Assembly (NCBI GenBank): GCA_027943245.1 | Contig: JANDJZ010000201.1 | Location: forward strand, 1-64,000 | DNA: 64,000 nt | Direction of reading: 5' to 3' | From: Acanthamoeba sp. SK_2022b | Lineage: Eukaryota; Discosea; Longamoebia; Acanthamoebidae | Part shown: positions 1-9,993 of the stretch, piece after piece | How positions within the stretch are numbered: the first letter of the stretch is position 1 | Layout of the letters: each line of letters begins with the position of its first letter | The notes under the pieces: generated by a model | Database searches by the model: none | The model's input: the letters and a program-made list of their open reading frames with translations, nothing else | Told to the model about the DNA's origin: nothing | Translations under genes and position numbers: made by a program

Positions 1-1083
1 CTCTGCCTCCACGTAACACCGCCTCTCCCGTGGCGCATGTGATTGTGTGTGCGCGCGCGCATTTGTTGGTCGCTGTGTTCGCTGCGCTCATTGGGGGGAG
101 GTGATGTTGCAGGTCATCCCCGTCGGGGTCGCCGCTGTATTCGTCCTCACGGCGCAGGTCACGGTCGGCGTCTCTCACGCAGAACAAGGTTGGCTGTCCA
201 CTCTACCTCTCCTTCCCCTTTCTCTGCTGCTGATTGCTCGCGACGCGCAACTCACCCGATGCCCCCCCCTTCTCTCAAAACCGTCATCGATGATCACCAG
301 AACGAGCCTCCGCCCACCGTGGAGGGCCTGCTCAACAAGCTCATGGTGGAGAAGGAGACGGAGATCCCCGTCGAGCGCGTGAAGAACAAGGACAACGTGT
401 ACAAGATCTGCGATCGGGTACGCCCAAACCACCCACACGCGCCTCGCCGACCCGCGTGTTCTCGGTCGGGTCACGCTAAGCCACAACGAACAGGTGATGA
501 CAATGAGCGTGGTCAACGGCTTCGTTGTGATTCGCGTGGGCGGAGGCTACATGAAGTTTGATGAGTGGTACGGGCTGTGACGGGAGACGTGGGCGGAGGT
601 GGCTTGGGCTCACGACATGGACTTGCAGGTACAACATCTACGGCAAGAAGGAAAGGCTGAAGGTCAACAGAGACGTAATCGGTATGTCGGGACACCCACC
701 AGCCCAGCTCTCCTCTCCCTTTGCATAGGCTGACACACATACACGCGCATATGACAGAGCAACGAGCGACGCACGTTCGGAAATCGCGACACGTGAGCCT
801 AGTGGGGCAGGACAGCCAGATCGTCACCCTGCCGATCCGGAACGAGAAGAAGAAGAAGAGGAAGTCCCGCACCAAGGCGACGACGACCACCGCGACTACC
901 TCCGCGACTAGCACCGCCACCGCCGCCACCAAGAGCAGCAAGGCCAAGGCCAGGTCCAAGGCCAAGACCGCGACCACCACCGCCGCCACCAGCACCAAGA
1001 GCAAGAAGACGAGGAAGAGGAAGGAGAAGAAGGACACGAGCGAAGGAGGAGCCACCAAGGCGCCAGAAGGAAGCAAAAGCTGA
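1..1083 (+). CDS. GAS2 (GAR)-domain protein, C-terminal part (5' partial)
   Basis: This is the 3' end of a gene that starts before or near the window edge. Readable exons end at 417, then run 494-567, 629-681 and 758-1083, joined in frame by GT..AG introns. The exons around 360-680 encode a compact domain with V-Y-K-I-C, then an F-V-V-I-R-V-G-G-G-Y strand and F-D-E-W-Y. That is the pattern of the GAS2-related (GAR) microtubule-binding domain of plakins and GAS2 proteins. The last exon is a Lys/Thr/Ala-rich basic tail of about 80 residues after position 840, as expected for a microtubule-binding tail. The first exon boundary is unclear; an acceptor before position 300 is possible. The stop lies only 45 bp from the stop of the convergent methyltransferase gene. 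The family call is by motif only. Confidence 0.55.
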
Positions 1084-1128
1084 CAATGAAAATAGTGTTT
1101 TAAATGTAAAAAGAGCTTTGTTTGGCGC

Positions 1129-1901
1129 TCAGCGGCGGAGGGCAGAAAAGAACGCGTAGGCGAAGAGAAACTGCAGACGGCCAGCCCCGGGGCCTCGGGT
1201 GACCCGCGGCACCCCGGCGTAGCTTGGCGTCATCTGGGCGGCCACGTCGGCCTCGAGGGCCTGCGTGATCTCGCTGCGCCGCGACTCGCCCTGGGCGGTG
1301 ACGCCCAGCCACTGGTCCAGCGTCACCTCGTTGTCCATGCGGTGGTCGGCCGTCGGCGGCGTGAGGTCCAGCGCAGGCCGCGCGCTCCGCAGGAAGCCCG
1401 CCAGGTCGGAGGCTCGCCACAAACGCACGTGTGAGGGGTCCCGCAGGCGTTCAAGCTCGTCCATGCGCTCCTCTGCAGATCGCGAGTTCCACAGCAACTC
1501 TCAGCAGGATGTGGGACAAGGGGCAAGAGACAGCGTGATGGGTGACGTTTACGTTGGGCCTGGCTGGCATCGTCAGGGGCCACGCGATCTATGAGGATCA
1601 CACGGCCTCCGGCTGGCGGAATTCAATTGTGAGTGTACCACCCGCACCAATGCGCATGGCGAGCACAGGCGCGTACGTTTGCAGCAACGGGACATCTCGT
1701 CGACGATGGGCTGTGGCTTCTCCCAGTGGTGCGCTGCATTTGGGGCAGCCGCTAACGAGGTGAGTTGTGTGCACAAGGTGGGGCACATGGAATGTGGGAG
1801 AAGCGGACCGGCGAGCCGCGCCACCACTAGGTCGAACGAATTGTCGGCAAAGGGCAGCTGAACGACGATGCGCAATGGGGTGATGAGGGTCGAGCTCGTA
1901 C

Positions 1902-1967
<66 letters not shown>

Positions 1968-2642
1968 CTCACGTAAACAGCGTACGTCTTCAGCGTTACA
2001 AACGGCCCAACGCACATTGCCCAGTCCCTCGGTGCTGGCCTTTTCTCGCCCGACTGCGAGCATCTCCTGTACTCTCGCTGGGTTAGTTACAATCGCGGTC
2101 AACATAACTGTGTATCACTCACCTCGCTCAGGTCCACAGCCACGACATCCTTCACATGAGGAGCCACAAGGCGGCTGCGATGATGAAAAATAGCGTGAGA
2201 CACAGCTCACTGGTTTTGAGGGAGAGAAGGAGCAGCCTGCCTCATCCGCCCGGTGCCTGCAGCCACATCTAGGACATGGAAAGAAGGCTGCAAGGCGCCC
2301 ACATCGCGCAGGTTGCGTTCTATCCACCCCAGCATTCGCGCGCTACTTGCCGGCTATTATCCGTCAACGTCTCACGGTAAGCACCGTGTTGTTGCGGTTT
2401 GGGGGGGGGTAGGGAACCTGGTTGTCGTAGTCCTTGTGCGCCTGAGCTGCAAACTCACTTCTCACCACATCTTCGTGAGTGCCCCCTTGGTGCCTGTCGG
2501 AGAAAGACCGGCGTGCGCTCGCCCCCAACCGCTGTGGTGCAGGGGTGCCTCTGCGAAGCGCCACCTGGTGTGAAGGCAGCCATACCCAGCCACGGCCAGT
2601 GCACCCGCCAAGCAGGATAAAGCGGTGCCTACCCGTGCGCAT
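1129..2642 (-). CDS. Class I SAM-dependent methyltransferase (UbiE/Methyltransf_11-like)
   Basis: Minus-strand multi-exon gene. Motif I for SAM binding (V-L-D-V-A-A-G-T-G) is near 2270. A following exon carries V-V-A-V-D-L-S-E, the acidic end of strand 2. Then come A-V-C-N-A-E-D-V and L-P-F-A-D-N-S-F-D-L-V-V-A-R, the post-motif II region, near 1850. The sequence H-H-W-E-K-P...M-S-R-C follows, and E-R-L-R-D-P-S-H-V-R near 1420 is typical of small-molecule Methyltransf_11 enzymes. The N-terminal exon has H-E-D-V-V-R-S-E-F-A-A-Q-A, the usual family opening. The intron after strand 2 carries a long GT repeat. The start is uncertain: ATG at 2642 or 2750. The substrate cannot be read from sequence. 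The gene is divergent from the membrane-protein gene at 2757. Confidence 0.7.
1904..1964. repeat. (GT)n microsatellite, about 61 bp
   Basis: Uninterrupted GT dinucleotides lying in an intron of the minus-strand methyltransferase gene, so the transcript carries (CA)n. Poly-His/Thr reading frames across it are artefacts. Confidence 0.95.
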
Positions 2643-2756
2643 TGCTATGGGTGGGGCGACGCCAGGCAAATCATTTAAGAAGGCTGTGACTGCTTGCCCA
2701 ATCAGATTTTGCTCTGCAAAGCAGAAATGTCTAAACCAAACTACCCCCACCCTGCC

Positions 2757-3430
2757 ATGGCTCGCCCCGCCGCCGTAGTCGTGGTCCTGTTTGTCCTGGT
2801 CCTGCTTGGTGCTCCTGCAGCTCTGGGCGACGACCCCTCCGCCACGAACGGGAATGCGTTGGCCACCGTCTGCGCCAATGCCACCAACTGCTCGGCCTGC
2901 TTGGTTCGTTCACACCACCCTCTTCATTAGCCTTTTCCGCCCACTGACTAAGCTCCGAGGCAGGATGGGAACCTCTTCACCCACTGCGGTTGGTGCGGCA
3001 ACTCGGACTCGTCGGGTTACTGCATGTACTGCACCACCAAGGACTGCGCCTGCGCCTCGTCGTTCAACAACCTGTTCTGTCCCAACGTACGATGGCGTCA
3101 CCCCCCCCCCCTCTCCCTCCCCAATGCATGTACAGGTGCATGCCGAGCAGAACTAAGACGTCGCCCATCCCTTTTCCCTCGCAGTCGCAGCGTGATGCGG
3201 CTCTGGGCATCGTAGCCGTTGCCTTCATCATCGTGGCCTCCGTGGCCGGGTTCTGCTGCCTGGTGGCGGTGGCGGCCCTGCTCCTTTTCTGCCTGTGCTG
3301 TCGCAAGTCCGGCCACCAGGGCTACGTCGTCGCCGGCCCTCCCGTCCACGTCCAACACCACTACTACCAACAGCAGCTGCCCCACGCCCAACCTCTGCAC
3401 AGCGAGGCCAAGCTCTACAGCACCGTCTGA
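2757..3430 (+). CDS. Small type I membrane protein with Cys-rich ectodomain
   Basis: Three exons (2757-2904, about 2966-3090 and 3185-3430) join in frame to about 165 residues. The N-terminus is a clear signal peptide (M-A-R-P-A followed by Val/Leu, then G-A-P-A-A-L-G). A short Cys-rich ectodomain follows, with spacing C..N-C-S-A-C-L..C-G-W-C..G-Y-C..C..C-A-C..F-C-P-N, resembling a PSI/plexin-like module. A single membrane helix (A-L-G-I-V-A-V-A-F-I-I-V then Leu/Val) precedes a cytoplasmic tail that begins with C-L-C-C-R-K and is rich in His/Gln/Tyr. The last four residues are Y-S-T-V, a possible PDZ-ligand-like end (inference). Role unknown; a small surface receptor or adhesion protein is plausible. 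An upstream in-frame ATG at 2727 would add ten residues before the signal peptide. Confidence 0.65.
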
Positions 3431-3603
3431 TAACAGAAGTAGCAACTCCTTTTACAAGGTTAAAAAAAGAGAGAATAAATGTTGGTCATTATATTGATTC
3501 CAGATAAACACTTTAAATTTAGAAAATAAATACAAAAGAAAAGGATAGCTTCTGGCACAGAAGCGCAGGAGGGAACGACACCACGGCCCATAGCGGGGTG
3601 CCT

Positions 3604-4760
3604 TCAAAAGAGCACGCACCATTCGGGGCCTTGTGGAAGGCCATCGCCCAGCGGCTGCTGTTGGTCGCCGGTGGCGACGGCGGCCGCGCGAGCCAGCACC
3701 TCGCTCCACCAGTACGGCCTGCGGCCCATGAAACCGCTGGGCAGGATGGCCAGCTCTCCTCTGCCTTCGTCCGGCACCTCCAACGTGTACAGGTCGATCA
3801 ACGCTGCGTCGGACTCGGCCCTCTGCTTGAATTCTGCGCGACGCCCACGACGGTGAGTGAGTGATCAGTAAAGAGTGGTCGTGCTGGGGGAGTTACCGGC
3901 GAAGGAGAGGCGGAGCACGTTGTCCGCGAGGTCGGCGGGCACGATGGCTTCGAGCATGCTGCCGCCCTCCCGCTCGGAGTGTTCCTCGCTCGCGGCGGCG
4001 AGTAGTGCCCGGCGAAGGAGGCCTAGCTTGCGGTCGGTGTTGCCAAACGCAAGCGCATCCAGCAAGCGCACGAAGTCGACAAAGTGGAGGCCTCGGTCCC
4101 GGGCGCCATTCAGCTTGGCGTCATTGAAGAGCCGCCGCACGGCCTGCTCGTTCTCGCGGCCCTTCCAGCTCGGGCACAGGTGCGTGAAGATCTGCTGAAA
4201 CTCGGCTGCCGTCAGCCTTTGCCGCTTCTGCTGCCTCGCCGCCACCGCATCGCCATCGTTATTGGAGTTGTCGGCGTTAAGCGCTGCCTCGAGCTCTCGC
4301 TGCATGCCCTCCAGCTGTTCACGCGTGACTGCACCAAACAGGACCGATTAGAGTCTACTGTCGCAGAGCATACAGACAAAGCTAGCGTGTTGTTGTTGTG
4401 TACATCGTGTAACTTGCAGGAGGAGAAGCAGGCTGTGCTCCCATTCGTTGTTCAGCTTGGTGCCCTGCAAGATATACTGCAGCTGGAACTTCCTCACATT
4501 CTCGAACTTGTGTTGGAAGTTGGGCGAACGGAACGCGGCCCACTCCGCATTGATGACTGCGCATACATGCACCACAAGGCAGAGTCTTGAGCCATACGAC
4601 GCGGAGAGAAAGACAAGACAGACAGAGATAGAGAAAGACAAGGAGAGAGAAGCGCGTACGCTTGGTGAGCAGCCACTGCCTGCCTTGTTCGCTCCTCTTG
4701 ATAATGGCCGATTCCGGCAGAGCAGGGCCGAACGAGGGAATCCCCTCTCTAGGCAGAGAG

Positions 4761-4801
<41 letters not shown>

Positions 4802-6496
4802 GGTCAACGCGACAGAAGCCACGCCGCCAATCGGGCAAAATCACAAGACATGCGTATGCCGGGGGTGGCAGGAGTGAGCGCACTTTCGCGATATGGCGAC
4901 CCTGTAGCAGAGCTCCCCGTCGACGCTCTCAGGCGAGACGATCACAAATACGTCTGGAGCAAAAAGGACATTGAGACGTCCCGCTCGCCCCTTGCGAGAA
5001 GAAGAGGGGGCGTGATGTACGGTTGAGCTGGGACTGGATGGAAGATGACGAGAAGGGGGCGCCCTTGTTGGCCTCGCAAAACACCACGACCACCACGTCG
5101 TTGCCGATGTGGCGCTTGCGCTCGATCTTTAGCCGGAGGGGAAACAGAGAGCAGAGCGAGGGTCGTCATGAGAGACAGGCCAGCATCGGGCAAGTGACCA
5201 AAATATTAAATATATAGAAATATATAAAGCTAAGAGAGGGGATTGGCGGGACACCAACCTGTTGGGGGTCGGCTTCGGAGTAGGGCAGGTAAGTGAGAGG
5301 ATGGAACATGATCTCACGTTCCTCCTTCTCGCCAAACCGCGTGTAGATGGAGTGCGTTCCCGTCGTGTTGGCTGTCCACCCGCATCAGTGCCAGCCCGGC
5401 CCAACCCCCACTCCAGCGACTTCTCTCGAGGGTTGGGAGGGGGTTAAGGTGGCCTACTCTTTGTGTCGAGGCCGCCGTTGTAGCCCGTGAATCCCTGCAG
5501 CTCCACCTTGCTGCCGAGGAATTCCAAGAACTCTTCGAACGCAGGACTGGCGTGCTCTGTACGAAATGTACGCGAGAGTGAGCCCAGTCAGAGACATGGT
5601 CATTGCTCTCATTGTCGACTTACGTGGTAGGGGTGGTTTGGAGGTGGAGGGTACCGTTGTTGTAGATCTGCAGCTCCTCGATCTGCCCTTCCCTGCTGAA
5701 CAACACGCCAAACTTGTGGCACATCGATATCATGAGCTGCTCGTATCGCATCAACCTGGTCGCCAGCGGTTGGACACGCATGTCAGTCAGGAACTGAAAG
5801 GGGACGCCCGGTCATGGAGTGGTCTGCCGTTACCTCTGCTTCAGCTCGTCGTCAATTCGGGGCGTGAAGTTGACCGATTCAAGGTTGGGCCGCTTCTGCC
5901 GAAGCGCCTGCATCTCTCCGCCGCATTCCTCGGCGCTGTCTCGCGATACGCTGTCCCGCTCCCAACCCTGTGTCGGCTCTCCTCAGATGCTGAGTGTGTG
6001 AGAGAGACCAGGAGGGAGAGGCGACCTTCTTGGAGTGGATGAGGACGTGCAGCTCTTCTCCGGCCTCCCCCTCTGAGGAGGGCATGCATTCAATGGAGAC
6101 GACTATTGGGCCCTCCTCTCCCTCTGGTTGGGGCTCGCTCGCGTAGTTGATATGCTCTGTAGGCATACCCACGCGCGTAAGACGCCACGTGATAAGTTGG
6201 CGAGCAAACAACGGAGGGGGCTATGTAGGAAGGAGGTAGTAAATCAACGTACGTCGATGTTCAAAGTATTGTGCATAGTTGTGGTGGTAGGCCGACTCGA
6301 AGAGGCGCTCCTCTTCCACATCCGCGGGGGTGGGCGCATAATCGCTTGGGGATAGTTCGAATGCATACCCCGCCTCCTGCAATAGCATCTCCTGAACGAT
6401 TGGATTGTTAAGTTTGCGGCAGGCCCGGCTGGGAGTACTGGTCTCGCTTACCGTGTGCGAATGAGCGCTTTGGCTGTCCTCCATCTGATCAAACAA
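3604..6496 (-). CDS. RapGAP (Rap/Ran-GAP domain) protein with EF-hand-like tail
   Basis: Long minus-strand gene of about a dozen exons. The central part is a Rap1GAP catalytic domain: G-T-H-S-I-Y-T-R-F, then [14 protein letters not shown], and [14 protein letters not shown] near 5070, which contains the Asn thumb of the family. It continues through P-S-F-G-P-A-L-P and L-L-T-K-V-I-N-A-E near 4700-4550. The Asn-thumb enzymes stimulate GTP hydrolysis on Rap-type small GTPases. A helical region follows (Q-R-E-L-E-A-A-L), then about 150 residues with an EF-hand/TBC-like look, including [11 protein letters not shown]. The last exon (3604-3850) joins in frame after L-R-L-S-F-A. The N-terminal 180 residues have no recognised domain. 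The stop is convergent with the membrane-protein gene at 3430. Confidence 0.75.
4762..4800. repeat. (CAG)13 trinucleotide repeat
   Basis: Thirteen CAG units (GCT on the coding strand) that could read as poly-Ala. They lie just upstream of a good minus-strand acceptor (tgcctag at about 4751). Skipping them joins R-V-A-I-S-R-K to E-G-I-P-S-F-G-P, which matches the spacing in Rap1GAP, so I place the repeat in an intron. Confidence 0.75.
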
Positions 6497-6730
6497 ACTA
6501 TAGTTTGTTTGCGTTCAGTTTAGGTTGACACGTTTCTACGCGTCCGTTCCCCCGAGCAACCGCATTTTTACGCACATTTAAATGGCCGTAATTGAAACAA
6601 ATAAGAAACAATTAACATTGAAAAACAATAATAATGGTCGCTGCGAAGAGTTGGGGAAAAGTGCTCTTCCGTGAACGCAGCGCGCCGTCGGACAGAGCTT
6701 CACAGACCCTAAACCCACCACTACTACATA

Positions 6731-7810
6731 ATGCAGCGCTATCAGTACGTGCCGGCCAGCGCTGCACCTGGAGGAGAGCGGACCGAACGTCAGAGTGCTG
6801 GTTCCGGCGGCAGAGGCGGTCGTGGTAGTCGCGGTGGTGGTGAGAGGGGCCACACCGGTGGGCGAGGACGGGGCCGAGGGGGAAGGGGAGGGGCCGGTGG
6901 CCCGGCACGAGAGGGGTGGTGGCTGGAGCTGGCTGCAATCGCGCAGAACCCAGACAAAGCGGAGAGGGATGGGGTGGTGTTCCTGCGCGATGTTGTGGAA
7001 GTCGAGGTGGTGAGCCGAGCAGCCGGTAACAAACCTGGAAAGAACGAAGTTACGACAAGCGACGCCGCGGACACGAACAACGGCAAAGAGGGCGAGAACA
7101 GGACACGAACGGAAGAGGTGCTGGTTATCTACGACAAGATGCCCAAAGCCAAGAAGCACATGCTGGTCATGCCTCTCCGCGAGATCGAGGGTCCGCAGTC
7201 CCTGAAGCGGTTCCACCTGCCCGTGCTCCGCGCGCTTCAAGCCACAGCCCTGAAGACCGTAGCCATGTTCGTGTTCATTCCCCCCATCTCCCGAGAGCAT
7301 GGTTGGTCCTTTCTCACTAATTCTTTGACGACAGGTTGCAGGCTGAGGACCCCTCGCTGACGTTCAGGATAGGCTTCCACGCCGTTCCTACGCTCAAGTA
7401 AGGACTCCTCGAGTGACGTGTGGTTTTATGGTCATTGCATTGTAGCACGGTTGATGATTGACCATTGCTGTCCCTGCCAGGCAACTGCATCTGCACGTCG
7501 TGAGCGAGGATTTCAACTCGCATTGCATGAACCGGGAGCTGCGGTGGAACTCCTTCACGACGCCCTTCTTCGTGCCTTGCACTGGTTGGCTCGCCTCTTT
7601 GATCTCCTGAGCCAACATGGTAGCTCATGCGTTCATTTGCGTGCAGAGATGATGAAGATCATCGAGCGAGAAGGCAAGTTCGACGGAAGCGGGTACAAGA
7701 GCTACCTCAGACAGGACGTGTTCTGCTTCCGCTGCCACTACCAGCCCCGATCCTTCGCCGACCTCAAGTCACACATCGCCATCTGCTTGCGACCCACGCA
7801 ATCGGCGTGA
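6731..7810 (+). CDS. Aprataxin-like HIT-domain protein with C-terminal zinc finger and RGG N-terminus
   Basis: The N-terminal 60 residues are an RGG/GRG-rich region. A HIT domain follows: Y-D-K-M-P-K-A-K-K-H-M-L-V-M-P (start of the hydrolase fold), F-R-I-G-F-H-A-V-P, then Q-L-H-L-H-V-V-S-E-D-F-N-S, and W-N-S-F-T-T-P-F-F. The C-terminal exon has C-F-R-C..L-K-S-H-I-A-I-C, the aprataxin zinc finger. Aprataxin removes AMP from 5'-adenylated DNA ends left by abortive ligation, in the nucleus and mitochondria. The active-site motif normally reads H-x-H-x-H; here the first His is Gln, while the middle catalytic His and the third are kept. The usual FHA domain is absent and replaced by RGG repeats. 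Four or five exons; splices at Q-L-H-L and E-M-M-K are in phase. Divergent from the RapGAP gene. Confidence 0.85.
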
Positions 7811-8011
7811 GCTTCTGCGCGCCACCAACTGTGACACGTTTTTTAATATCTAAATAATCCCTTTGGTCCCACCTCACGCCTCAGCAAAGGGAGCAGCCAC
7901 CCAACGTGAGGTGGCAGCACCTCGATGGTGTGAGGTTTCTTGCATGTCCACCGCAGAAGGGCATACAAACCCCAATTTTTGCGTGCAGACCAAGCGACAG
8001 AAAGGACAACA

Positions 8012-9766
8012 ATGAACCCAAGTGCTGCGTTGCGATCCTACGTGGCCCCGCAGTGGGCGCAGGAGGCCGGCCTCAAGGTAGTGCCTACCAAGTTTGTGTC
8101 ACTTACCGCTTCGACTGGTCCCACACGGCTGCACCGATGGCCTCTGCCCTCCATCGGTATTATCCCGATTACATCACAGCGAAATCTTTATGATTAGCTG
8201 ATTTATTTCTCTTTGTCGGGACGTAGACGAAAGTGTGGAGGTGTGGATCAAGCGTGACGATGAAACTGGACTGGTGACGTCTGGCAACAAGATTCGCAAG
8301 CTTGAGTTCCTCCTTGCCGACGCCATCAACAAGGGGCACGATTGCATTATCACTACCGGTACACACCTATCCTCGCCGCGCAGGCGTACGTAAACGGCGG
8401 ACTGACCTATTCGCTTGGGGAGAACACAGGGGCATGGCAATCGAATCATTGCCGTGCAACGGCAGCCGCAGCGCGAGAGCTAGGCCTCGAATGCCACCTC
8501 ATCCTGAGAACGGACTACACGACCGACAACATTCCCATCACTGGTTTCCCTCTTCTCCCCATCTCCGCTCATTGTTTCGCCTTTCTCCGTTTGTTCAACT
8601 GTATGGTCCTACTACACACGTTCCACCAACCTACAGGTAATGTTGCGCTGGACATGATGATGAACGCCCAGCTGCACCTGGTTTCGGTGGCCGAGTACAA
8701 CCGGGTACGTTACAAACACCAAGGTCATGAATTCACTTCTCGGCTGACAACTCACTGTCGACGTGTACGCGCCGTCTTGCCGGCCTCGCCACAGGTTGGC
8801 TCACCTCAGCTGCTGAAAGACCTGGGCAAGAGACTGGAGCAGGAGGGCAAGAAGCCCTACCTCATTCCCGTCGGTGGCTCCAAGTTTGCTCTCCTCTCCC
8901 TTCTTCTCCTTGTCCCCGTGTGCCCGCTTTCCATGTGTTTGACCTCCGGTCGGCTTTGCGCGTGCAGCGAGATCGGTTCATGGGGCTACATGCAGGCCAC
9001 CGAGGAGTTGCGGCAGCAGATGCAGGAGCTCAATGTGGAGTTTGACGACATCGTCATGACCATCGGTACGCCGGACACACAGTTTTCAATAGCCAGTTGT
9101 TCGGTCCGGTGATTTCTCACAGACATGTGTGTCTGTCACAGGCAGCGGAGGTACGACTGGAGGACTGGCGCTCGGCGCGGCTCTGAGCGGCCTCTCCGCG
9201 CGCACGAAGCTCCACGCCTTCTGCGCATGCGACGACGACGAGTATTTTTACAGGGAGATCGACCAGCTGATTGCCAACATGGGCCTCGGCGACAAGTTCA
9301 AGGCTCGAGTACGCGTTTCTCCCTCCCCCCGTAAGCGTCAACTCCCACCCTATGACGGCTGGCGGGATTCGGCGCTGTGTCTCACTGGTTCCCCTGCCAG
9401 GATCTCGTCAGCGTCTATGACAAGTACGTGGGCCTGGGCTACTCGATCAGCCAGAAGGAGGAGCTCGAGCTGATCATCAAGGTCGCGCAGCACACGGGAG
9501 TGGTCGTCGATCCGACCTACACAGGTAAGGACGGCGGGAGGGCAGTCGATCGCGTGTATGCCGCCGACCTCTCACGCGAATGAATAACAGGCAAGGCCCT
9601 GTACGGGCTCATCCGCGAGATCAACAAGGACCAAGAGAAGTGGAAGGGCAGGAAGGTGCTGTTCATTCACACTGGAGGGCTATACGACATCTACTCGCGC
9701 CTCGATCAGCTCTCGCCGCTCTTTGCCAAGAGCCAGATGCACGCCTGGCCCAGCAGCGGTCAGTAG
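8012..9766 (+). CDS. PLP-dependent ACC deaminase / D-cysteine desulfhydrase family enzyme
   Basis: About nine exons encode a fold-type II PLP enzyme. Family hallmarks in order: V-W-I-K-R-D-D, T-S-G-N-K-I-R-K-L-E-F-L (its NKxRKLE motif holds the PLP lysine), G-A-W-Q-S-N-H-C-R-A-T-A-A-A, N-V-A-L-D, P-Y-L-I-P-V-G-G-S, S-G-G-T-T-G-G-L-A-L-G (phosphate-binding loop), D-P-T-Y-T-G-K-A and F-I-H-T-G-G. The family deaminates 1-aminocyclopropane-1-carboxylate to 2-oxobutyrate or cleaves D-cysteine to pyruvate, H2S and ammonia. The sequence does not settle which substrate is used; D-cysteine activity is the commoner one in eukaryotes. The length (about 370 residues) is normal. The start at 8012 gives M-N-P-S-A-A-L and no clear leader. 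Confidence 0.85.
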
Positions 9767-9993
9767 GCACTGTGATGAGCGCGTGCGTCCACCTCTTTGC
9801 TCGCTGACTGCCTGCTCAAGGAGCAGCATGTGATGTTCTGTTGTGCTTTTGTACTACAACATCTTTGTTAATGGTACAGTCCTACAGAGGTGATGGTTCT
9901 ATCTAATGGTGTCGCCTGAGCGCAAGAAGACTCCGCTATTGGTGGGGGTGCGCTTGAATGAAGGGACTCCGTGTACAGGCTGGCCATCCCATC

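Noticed and set aside
4382..4822. Poly-Ala tract in a minus-strand frame
   Set aside because: The GCT repeat lies just upstream of a good acceptor, and skipping it restores Rap1GAP spacing, so it is intronic.
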